Assembly (NCBI RefSeq): GCF_011397635.1
Contig: NC_064762.1
Location: 21,043,479-21,107,478 of the forward strand
Length of the DNA stretch: 64,000 nt
Direction: 5' to 3'
DNA from: Epinephelus fuscoguttatus
Lineage: Eukaryota; Chordata; Actinopteri; Perciformes; Serranidae
Shown: piece by piece, positions 55,524 to 64,000 of the stretch
Layout of the letters: each line of letters starts with the position of its first letter
Position numbering within the stretch: position 1 is the stretch's first letter
Notes under the pieces: generated by a model
The model's database searches: none
What the model saw: only the letters and a program-made list of their open reading frames with translations
What the model was told of the DNA's origin: nothing
Translations under genes and position numbers: made by a program

Positions 55524-58500
55524 CTGAAGGATACAGGAGAAATAAGAACAGAGAATTTGATGTCTTTTGGGACGATTGATTTTATGTTTGGACAAGGTGA
55601 AGGGCCTCAAAGCCTGTCCAGTTAGCTTTAGCTGATAGCAGGACTAGTTTATCTGTTGTTGTTGTTGTTGTTGTTGTTTTTCTCCATAATGATATAATAT
55701 CACAAACTCAGTTATTAAATGTTAATTTTATTTTTTTTAATTACAGGAAACAAGTTTGAAAAAGTTGGTGAATTAGCTTTACGCTGTAAAAGCTGTAAAG
55801 TCACAGCTAGCGTTAGCTAAAGTGCAGTTTCTATGGTTTGGTTTAAATGTTTTACATGTTGTTTTTGGTTTATTGTCATTTTGTTTGGTAAAATGGATGT
55901 CAAAAGGCAGTTTTGACCACATATGTAGCTGCTATTTTCTGGTTTTGTTGCAAAATGTCAATTTAAATTACGTCCATAGAGCGCTGCAGGAATGAGTCCT
56001 AAAACCCAGAATTTAGTTAGCTTGTTAGCATGTTAGCACTCACGGTTCCCTCATCTTAAAGTCAGTGGGTTTTTCTGAATGGGTATTGACTCTAATAAGG
56101 TCTGTGGTTAACACAAACCTTTCACGTTTTGTTTTAAGACATTAACCACATCAGTAGAGAACCCACTTGTGAATTATGAAGCTTTTACATGTCTTTAAAA
56201 AAGCGGTTGCTAACAAGTGGCTAAATGAGACTACAGAGGTTTTCAGGGAGACTAAACGTTTTTACATCGAATGACAAGTTTAGTGGTGGTGATGCTGAAG
56301 TCATGTGAACGTGGTGTAGTTCTTTTTTAGCCCAGAGTTAGATTTTTACTTCTGGAAGGTCCATTTATGCTTAAAAAATCATGAAAGTGGTGTTCATTTG
56401 TTAAGATTATCTTGCTAAAAAAATGTGAAAGTGTTTATTTTCTGCAATAATCCAAAATCCAATGCCACTGTTTTTTGGTGACAGAACCAGGGCTTTGCTT
56501 ACTTCCCAGCTGGCCTTTAAATAAACATCATCTCTGCACCACTGCATAGTGCTGGAGAGGGACTCAATGGAGCAGATTCTCAAAGGTCCAGTGTGTAGGG
56601 TTAAGGGGGATATACTGGCAGAAATGGTACATAATATTCATAACTATGTTTTTATTTTTTGTAATCATCTGAAATTAAAAATTGTTGTGTTTTCGTTACC
56701 TTAGAAAGACTTGTATATGTCCACATATGGGCACCGTAGTTCTCCTCCACTCTTGCCACACGAGAAGTTTCAGCTGGTGGCAATCTGCGACCTCATCACT
56801 AACTGCCACTAAATCCAATGTCTTGAGTTTTGCACAAATGAAACTGTTTTTCCTGTTAAGTCTATATTTAGTGATCAGGGATCCTAAAAGATTAGAATTG
56901 TGTTTTTCCATTTCTTCAATTGCTGCTGTACTACACTACATTTAGTGATTGATGCATTTCCTAATAGTACCAGAGGAGAGCAGCACATTAGGGAAAGACA
57001 TTAAAAAGAGCTAGGTCTGTAAGTGCCGAGGCCTTACGGGAAAACAGGTGCAGCTTTGCCACTTGAGATCAGTTGGCTTCAAACTCAATTGTTTTATTCC
57101 CAGTGGTGTTATTTGACCTGGTCAAGATTGCATTTCAGAGCCATCACTCTCCAGAAAATACGACAGGTCAGAGTTCACCGTGAGCTATTTGCTGCGTGGC
57201 TGCAGTGTCAAAGTTCAGGCTCCCGTAACGATGAGATTACCTTTGGTTTCTTTTTCCTTTCCCCCTCGATGCCGTCATGCTCAATTTCTTTGTTGGCTCG
57301 TGCTCTGTCTGACACAAATACAATAGGCTGGCATGTAACGGCAGAGGTTATTAAGAGAAGAGACGGGTTATAAAAGACAAACAGAAAGAGAAAGAGAGAG
57401 AGTTCATTTATAGTTATTCCATTGGTCATAATATACATATGCAATGATGACACAAACTACTACAACACTGATGAGAGCCGAAATATGATGAAGAGCAGCA
57501 GTGTGGAAAGCAGAGTTTCAGTCTGACAGTGCTATTGCAACTTGCATGCATTACCTTGTCTTTCTTTTTCTTGTCTTGCTGATGGCCAATAAGAAAAGGA
57601 AGGACAGAAGGATGAAATGAGATGAAAAGGAGGAAAGCACTTTTCAAGTCTGTTAGTTAGTCTTGTGGGAAAAAACTATGAGAACAGTATGAAATGAAAT
57701 GACAGAGATTTCAAGAACAAGGTTGATGAAATATGGATGTTGCACAGCTGGGGTTTACAAAATATCAAATTCAGACTGATAGAGCAGTGTGAAAGTGCTG
57801 CAGGAGGCATCTGCACTGTGCTGTTCTGGTGTGTTCCATATTCAGCCTCTTTGTGAGGCGGTAGGAGCTTAATGTCATGTTACTTGGTTTTAGTGTTAAT
57901 ATCTTGTATTTGAAGATGTGCCAGAAGGTTTGTGTAAAAGCAATATCTATTTCCTGAGGAGCTTTATAGCTACCAGTTAAAAAAAGAAAGATTAAATCCT
58001 CATGGAAAACACAACTTGCACCCCGTGACTACAGAAATAGAAGAGAGAAAAATACTGGATGGAACGGGTCACTGATATGTTGTTTTTAACATTTTTTCTA
58101 CATGTTTTCAATATTCTGGGGCAGTAGCACTTGAATCCTGTGTGATAAGGTGTGAACTTGTGTATTTGTCTGTGAGAGTTAATAACTTGATAACCCTATC
58201 TTAGTCCTAAAGTTGTTGTTTTACATCCTAGCCTCTCTGTTTGATCAAAAATATTTATAAAGTTTAAAGAATAACGTATTTTGCAACAGAACGCAGACCT
58301 TTTAAATACATTTTAGAAAATAGAGGGCGTCTTATAGTCGAAACTCTTTCAAAACAAGAAATTCCAATACATCAGCTGGCCACTGAAGGTATGAGGAGTG
58401 AAGTAAAAAAAATAACTACAAAAATGAACATGATTAAAATGCATGTGAAATGAAAAATAGAATGATTAAGTGTCAATTTCATGAACTTCACTGACATTGA

Positions 58501-61500
58501 TATTCAGATGGGCTGTGTTTCTGTCTGCCGTTATCATTTACAGCAAGCAATTTTGTTACCTCCACCTAAAATGTCAGTCAAAAAAAACATGCCCACTGAT
58601 TACCTGATCGAATTTTTGGATCTCAAACGGAAACTTTCCAATTTTCAACCAGCTCTGTGCATGGGCGGATTATGACACAATGAGCCACTGAGCACAAACA
58701 TGCATCAGGCCCCACCACCTCTCCTCCATAGCAACAAGACACACAGATTTTATAGTAATTTGCATTTTTGTTTGTTTGGTTTTTTTGTTTGTTTTTTGCA
58801 TTTCCCTGTAGTCATTCTGCATCTCTCCAGAGTCTCTCTGTAGTTGTTTTGCCCCTTTTCACTGCCTTTGTGAGTTTCTTTGTTCCTCTTTGCAGCTGTT
58901 TCATGTCTCTTTGTGGTCATTTTTAGTTTTGAGATTGGTACTTGTCTATTCGAGTGACATACTGACTGACTGGCTCTGTATCACTGCTGTGTGGGCAGTG
59001 TGTACAGGTGAATGATGTTTGGTTTCCGTCCGTGATGGGTCCACGCAAACATGAGCTCTGGGCATTGGCAGCAAGGAGGAAGGTTAAGCATTGTTTATTA
59101 GCATGTAGGCCCAACTGCCCACATTGCAGTGATACAGAGCTGGTTGAAAAAGCCAAAAACTGATCAATTAGTCAGTGGACATGGTTTTTGATTGACATTT
59201 TTGGCAGAGATAACAAAAAAAACAAAAGCTGTGCAAATGATAAATGTCAGGTGGGTGTAGTGAGGGATGGATGTTAGACAGTAGACAATAACAGTGGATT
59301 ATAAGAGCAATGCTGTTTCAAATAAAACGTAAATTAAGTGTATCAAATTTTCATCACCCTAATTTTTATGAATTTCTTTTTGTTACTTCCACTACTCATA
59401 TGAAAATTATTTGTATGTATGTATGTAACCTTTATTTAACCATGTTAAAACTAATTTGTAGACATATAAAGTGAAACTACTCCTCTGTTTTGAGTCATTT
59501 CACCTCTGCAATATCAGTCAAGATTATGAAAATATCTTTAGACCCCACTACTTCTTTAATCCTGTTGCAAACCTGTATTTGGTTAGACCCGATTGAGTTC
59601 TCTGTCTCCCTGCAAAGACAAAAACATTTTAGAATTGACTTCTGATATATTAAGCAATTTTACTGTTAACAATCCCCAAAATAACATCAGCTGCATCACC
59701 AAACACGGCTGGTGCCCCAACCTCAGTGATCCTTACTCAGACGTGCTCCGCTTCTCAGAGAAGACCCTGAGAATGAACTCTCCCTCTTGATGGGGCTCAA
59801 AGGTCGTGGGAATGATGACATACTCTCCTGGGGGCAGATGGAAGCGCTCCGTCACCTCCCGCAGATTAATGTAGGTCTTGCATTTCACTTTGGAGGCTGT
59901 GTACAGGAAGAAGTCCTTCTGCAGGTGTTGATCTTTTCCACACATCTATGAATGGAAAGAAATGAGTTGGTAGGATGGAAAAGAGCTCCTTAAATAAGGA
60001 AAGTAGTCAAAACAGAAAAGGTATTAAAGGAAAAAAGTTCAAAATTGGGACTCTTTTGTTGAAACTTTGGCAAGATGATTGATACCACTCTGGTACCTGT
60101 ATGGTAAATATGGAACTACAGTCAGTTAGCTTAGCTTAGCTTAGCTTAGCATACATTAAAGACTGGAAACAGAGGGAAACAGCTAGCCTTGCTCAAATGA
60201 AAAGAAGTCTCGCAACCAGCACCTCTGAAGATAATTTATCAACACCTTATCTTGTTTGTTTAATCTGTACAAATACCAGAGTGTAAAAATGACAAGTTGT
60301 GCTTGTACTCAGAGTTATGTGCTGCACTATTTCTTGGCCGAGTCTTGTCATGAATGTGAGTGAATACTAGTGGGTACTCCAAGATGTGACTGCGCCCAGC
60401 CAAGAATGACATTCGTAAATCCAATCCGAGCCCTGTTTTTCGAAGAAATGGAGTATTTTATTTCATGAATTCATGAATGGTTAGGTTCATCTCACATTAA
60501 CTCTGTTTAGTGCTCAGCTGCTCCATCTCCTCAGACAGAGCTTGCAGAAGGCTCTGCTGCTCTGAGCATGTGGTGTTCTGAATGACCAAACAGTACAATC
60601 CAACAGGGCTCCGAATTTATGAACGGTCCAATTTCTGTGTGCTCCAACACCCAGAGTTCCAAAAGCACCTGTGTTTCCTTCCAGTGTAACCTACATAAAA
60701 AGTGCTCCTACTTCCAGCTCCCTGTTCAGAAAATGTCGGTTAAGGGAACTTCCCTGGTCAAAATTCTTCCATTCGGAAAACCCTGCAACATCACCAATGC
60801 AAACATCACTTCAATTTGATTGGGTTCTGGGGATTTTTCAAGGGCATATTTCACTATTTTCTGACAATATGTTGACTAAACTATTAGTAGAAAAAACCCC
60901 CCCCAAAAAAACACTGAAAAATTATTCAACAATGTAGCTAGGATTTTGGCTTGTCCTGTAACGTGTGCACAGAGGTTTCACAAAAGTCCTGAACTGTCAC
61001 GACCACTACTACAGGGTTCCCGTGGATCCTTGAAATCCTTGAAGAATTTGAAAGGAAAAAACAGACATAAAGATACATAGGCCATTGAAAGTGCAAGAAA
61101 TTAGTTATTGAGGTTCTCTCTTCTTTTTCTTTTTGTTGACTTAATGTCAGTAAAAAGGCTCTGTTTAATGGTTTTCTGTGAGCTTCTGTAAAACCTGCTA
61201 GTTGTCATTATAAACTTCTCGCTGTTAAGACAGTATAACCTCGATCCAGGTCTCAAACGCTGCCGTTTTGGGTCCTTAAATTTGGGGAAATGGGTCTAGA
61301 AAGTCTGTGAAAAGACATTGAACTGTTGAAGAAGGTGTGGAAACCCTGCTTCTGCTATTACCACCACATGTACTTCTATATCAAATATGACTCTCTGGAG
61401 ATACAGGTCAATACTGTGAACCGCTGACTTCGTCAAACTAATGTTCCTCTCCAACATGGGCATACCTCCTTCGGCACCTGCAAAGACAAAGAAGATTTTA

Positions 61501-63814
61501 AAGAAGTTCAAGTCCAGTGAATGCACATCAGATAATCCAGTGATTTGGGGTTTATGTGATCAGTACCTCGTAGATGGAAAATCCGATGGTGAGGAATCTG
61601 GCCCCTTGATGGCGCTGCATCCTTCGACCTTTCTGCATCAGAGCCACAACTACAGTGCAGAGTGCCTCCCCGTCCTCTGGGTCGTCATCCTCCTCGAACA
61701 GTTGCATCCGATACTGAGGGTTTGTCCAGAATGTTTCTGTAAAACACAAAAAGGTAAATCTGCAACATGAGGTCACATGATCGCAGTGAAGACAGATGAG
61801 CCACATGGGACTCAAAGAATATTATCAAGAGGAGGAATAAAATCTGACATGAAATAAAGTCAATATCTACCAGGGAAGTTCCTGCAGCCGCCAGCAGAGC
61901 TGCCTCTCACCCAGCGACCTTCGTTGACCGACACTGACCAGCTGTTCCTTTCATCACCCTGCAGGGTGTCAGGGGTCAAGTTACACATCTCCAGTTTTGT
62001 GAAGTTCCTCTTGAAATCATCAAAAGACATCCTGGAGAGGAATGTGAAAGAGGAAGTTCTTTACTGTTCCAGCGTTTACAGTTTCAAACACTACAGTGGG
62101 GCAAAAAAGTGTCTGTCAATGTGCTCTTGACACTGTGCGATGTAAATATTAATGGACTCCTCCTTGGCTGAACTGTTACGTTAGCTAGCTCAGTGGTGTT
62201 AGGTGAGCTGGCAGTAGATGTACGCTTCCTTCTGTGCAGTGATAGGGTTTGTGGGTGTAGTTCAGTAAAAAGAAAATAGTTCCTTAATGAAACTGCCCAC
62301 AACAAGGTCTGTGGATTGTCTTGAATAACCGAGTTCTGGAGAGACATTGCAGTTGAGTCAAAATTGAGCATAGCGTTAGTTCAGGCAGGACACAATGTCG
62401 AGCTCAGCTCACATCCCAGTTACATCAGCTGATCTCAAACAGCCCAATCAACTGATGGAACAGCTGATAGGGATGGGAGACAGTCAGCTGATAGATCACA
62501 TGATTCTTTTTTTCTATGCAACCAATTGGGAACTCTCACCCAGGGCGTCCTATTTAAACTGCGCTGGCCTGCCAACTGTTGCTGCTTCCCCTGCAAACCG
62601 CTCTGCAACCCGCCTCCACCCCAGCTCCTCCTTTTCATGTTGTGTCTGACTTATCAATGTCATTTCTGTTTTTCACTGATGCTGCTCTGTTCTGTTCCCG
62701 GGGGGTCTTTCCTGCTGCTCTCCCTGCCTTAGGTTTTCCATGTAGGCACATGGAAGGGCAGGGAGGTTGGGAGCTCTAATTCAGTGTGCGGATTTTCTTC
62801 TTCTTTCTGTTAGGGCAGGGAGGTTTGCCTGTCTGCCTCAGGCGTTTTTCATTTGCATGTGGGAGGGTCTAGAGGTGTCCTCTCTCTGCCTCAGGCTTTC
62901 CACGTAAGCGCTGGGAAGGGCATAGAGATGTGCTCTCTCTGCCTTAGGCTGTCCACATAAGCTTTTTGTGTAAGACTGCATATGGAAATAAAGTTTTCTT
63001 TGACTAAAGTGGTCCTGACTGAAGTTCTTTTTTTGGCACTTTGAGCACCAGAAGCTGAGCGCCATCTAGCTCCATTATATTAAAGAGAAAGCAGACATTG
63101 TTACGGCCGCTTTTACCAACACTCTGCAACTTACACCAAAACATATTACATGTAAAATAGAAAATATGTATTTTTCATTTGTCCCTAAAAGCAAAATGCT
63201 GCATCTTGTGGGAAACAACTGAGAAATAGATGACAATACAAAATTGATATTTTATTTTATGAGCGAGCCAAAATTAAAGATGTGATGAGGAGTATTTCTC
63301 TGTGGTTTTACTCACCAGAACTCACTCTCCTCTACGGTCTGTTTCTTTAAGTTTTCCTTGTCTGCGATGGAAATGGTCGACCATTCCTTTGAACTATGGA
63401 AAGACCAGATCATATTAGAACACACTCGCAACAACAGAAAAAAGATTAGAGTCAGTACAACTCCTGAGTTATAGAAGCATAAATATTTTGTAAATAATAT
63501 AAATTTTATAGTAGTATAAAGGGCTGAATTAAAGTCCTAGATCAGTTCTTACTTTGGACACCATGGTCCTTTCCACAGTACACGACCCCAGGGATTGCGC
63601 AGGCGAATCAGGCGAACTTTGGCGTCTTTTACGACCTCGTCACACTAGAGACAACAACCATCACTTTAACATGCCTTCTCTTACAAAGACTGTCACCTGT
63701 ATTTATAGTGAGTTGACTTTTTTACTGTACCTCCGCCAGGCCTATGATGGAGTAGGCATGACCCCTGACCAGCCCATGATCAGTCCGACTCTCCAATTCA
63801 GCAGATGAAAAAAC
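50295..63814 (-). CDS. capn3: Calpain-3 (muscle calpain p94), exons 7-24; 5' part beyond window
   Basis: A calcium-activated cysteine protease of the sarcomere (titin-bound); loss in human causes limb-girdle muscular dystrophy R1 (family knowledge). Exons, 5' to 3': 63814-63731, 63638-63553, 63393-63316, 62031-61871, 61736-61567, 61477-61466, 59945-59737, 57578-57555, 57327-57241, 55523-55446, 55345-55288, 55196-55132, 53801-53733, 53640-53562, 53330-53214, 50906-50848, 50321-50295. Lengths equal human exons 7-13 and 17-24 as I recall them. The catalytic His (RGHAYS) and Asn (RLRNPWG) are present; the Cys is upstream of the window. The [17 protein letters not shown] segment is the IS2 insertion that marks CAPN3 among calpains. 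The short exon 14 was not found. The end is WLQLTLYS then TAA. Confidence 0.95.
51288..52136. mobile_element. possible DNA transposon with nested repeat
   Basis: TAAGGCCCAATCCCA at the left and, reversed, TACAGCCCGTCCCAA at the right are imperfect inverted repeats. Inside, 51368-51420 has AACTTTATTAATCCCCAAAGG, a sequence common in fish LINE or SINE tails, followed by AT microsatellite-like sequence (TATATG and TCTA runs near 51640-51675). It lies in capn3 intron 22. Confidence 0.45.
53960..54720. other. capn3 intron segment, retroelement-like
   Basis: CCACACCTACCTGCCAG and CTCACCTGTGGATCATTACC with CCTGCTGTCCCTGAC-type sequence resemble untranslated parts of fish retroelements. Open frames reach 141 codons but show no family likeness. 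The class is not assigned. Confidence 0.3.
54729..55055 (+). repeat. dispersed fish repeat, copy B (TGACGTCACCCA family)
   Basis: Shares with copy A the ACTGTA start, TGACGTCACCCATTGG, GGATTTTGGCCATCACC, CCAGAAGTGACCATA, the TATGTCTGCTGTGAAG block and TTTTTGGCACTTC. It lacks some internal sequence of copy A. It is in a capn3 intron. Confidence 0.7.
55971..56545 (+). repeat. unassigned dispersed repeat, copy B
   Basis: Collinear with 7409-8000 over its whole length, with scattered substitutions and small indels. It sits in a capn3 intron. It codes for nothing obvious. Confidence 0.7.
57241..57578 (-). CDS. capn3: capn3 IS2 exons 15 and 16
   Basis: Exon 15 (57578-57555, 24 nt) encodes QDKKKKDK, a basic run that in p94 serves as a nuclear-localisation-like signal. 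Exon 16 (57327-57241, 87 nt) encodes [19 protein letters not shown] and a Lys-rich end. Together they form the IS2 region next to the titin-binding site. The mammalian exon 16 is longer (114 nt as I recall), so this IS2 is compact. Confidence 0.9.
57579..59736 (-). other. capn3 intronic region expected to hold exon 14
   Basis: Exon 13 ends with two bases of a codon and exon 15 begins on a codon boundary, so an exon of length 3n+1 (37 nt in mammals as I recall) must lie here. I scanned donor-like sites and found none with convincing similarity to the mammalian VENTISVDRPV-type sequence. Confidence 0.5.
60124..60190 (+). repeat. GCTTA tandem repeat, second copy
   Basis: GTTAGCTTAGC units followed by ATTAAAGACTGGAAACAGAGGG and AACAGCTAGCC, the same arrangement as at 6943-6990, in a capn3 intron. 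Confidence 0.6.
61466..61477 (-). CDS. capn3: capn3 exon 12, a 12-nt microexon (VPKE)
   Basis: Twelve bases flanked by TTTGCAG on the 5' side and GTATGC on the 3' side encode Val-Pro-Lys-Glu. They bridge SIYE of exon 11 to [13 protein letters not shown] of exon 13 in phase 0, exactly where other calpain genes have a 12-base exon. It is far too short to be seen by ORF length. Confidence 0.92.
61466..63814 (-). CDS. capn3: capn3 protease-domain end and beta-sandwich exons (7-12)
   Basis: Exon 7 (84 nt) supplies [15 protein letters not shown] with the catalytic His; exon 8 supplies [10 protein letters not shown] (read LIRLRNPWG) with the catalytic Asn. Exons 9-11 encode the calpain beta-sandwich, including [41 protein letters not shown] and [10 protein letters not shown]. 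Exon 8 has two possible acceptors, giving 86 nt (63638) or 92 nt (63644); 86 nt matches the mammalian exon. Confidence 0.94.
62395..63070. mobile_element. LTR-like retroelement fragment with internal degenerate tandem repeat
   Basis: A TATTTAAA box near 62550, three to four degenerate units built on CTGCCTTAGGCTTTCCACGTAAGC-like sequence (62725-62965), and AATAAAG near 62988 make a promoter-to-poly(A) layout such as a solo LTR has. No gag or pol sequence is present. It lies in a capn3 intron. Ends and target duplication were not found. Confidence 0.35.
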
Positions 63815-64000
63815 CTGATGAATACAACACGTCAGAGCAAAACACAGACTTGAGGCAACACATACTGCTAAAATGTCATTTTAATTCAGTGATTTATTCT
63901 GGAGTTGATGGTTACAATCTAGTTTTCCTGAAATCAAGTTGAACAGATGTTAAAAGGGGAAAGTTAAAGACCTTAATTTAGCTTTTCCGAAACATTTGCA

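Noticed and set aside
58040-58110. NISVTRSI-like peptide on the minus strand near the expected capn3 exon 14
   Set aside because: The nearest donor leaves the wrong phase for exon 15, so the likeness is probably chance.
58613-58662. Candidate capn3 exon 14 ending at a GTAATC donor
   Set aside because: One acceptor choice is in phase but the peptide bears no likeness to the family; the frame that looks similar (VEN) has no AG in place and meets a stop.

Overview
The window is nuclear DNA of a teleost fish. It holds large spliced genes with GT-AG introns, vertebrate-specific proteins and many fish-type interspersed repeats. Five protein-coding genes can be read exon by exon, and their order alternates in strand: mideas (-, C-terminal end off the left edge), ttbk2 (+, complete), churc1 (-, complete), znf106 (+, complete) and capn3 (-, N-terminal half off the right edge). 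All identifications rest on residue-level resemblance to known vertebrate proteins recalled from memory; a/b duplicate assignment cannot be made from sequence alone. No bacterial-type feature, CRISPR array or undescribed molecular system is visible.

Layout. 1-13.4 kb: mideas, the ELM2-SANT scaffold of the mitotic deacetylase complex, with a very Gln/His-rich first coding exon and introns full of repeats. 13.4-14.1 kb: its CpG-rich promoter. 14.1-18.0 kb: intergenic, with a GATA microsatellite, a LINE-like tail and a tRNA-type SINE. 18.2-28.9 kb: ttbk2, a tau-tubulin kinase with a non-coding first exon carrying a spliced upstream ORF, 14 coding exons, a hAT-like insertion and a long intronic hairpin. 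29.8-30.7 kb: a broken Tc1-like transposon. 33.0-36.05 kb: churc1, a 112-residue zinc-binding protein in four exons. 36.05-36.35 kb: a compact shared promoter. 36.8-47.3 kb plus a 2.4 kb 3' UTR: znf106, zinc fingers at both ends and WD40 repeats. 49.7-64 kb: capn3, muscle calpain, from exon 7 to the stop codon; all but one of the expected exons are placed.

Working together. The genes are not an operon: they serve chromatin (mideas), ciliogenesis (ttbk2), FGF-linked transcription in development (churc1), RNA binding and splicing (znf106) and muscle proteolysis (capn3). The arrangement still matters. churc1 and znf106 start about 0.3 kb apart, head to head. znf106 and capn3 end tail to tail with poly(A) signals about 30 bp apart. 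In human (from memory) TTBK2, ZNF106 and CAPN3 lie on 15q15 and MIDEAS and CHURC1 on 14q23-24, so this block joins segments that are separate in human.
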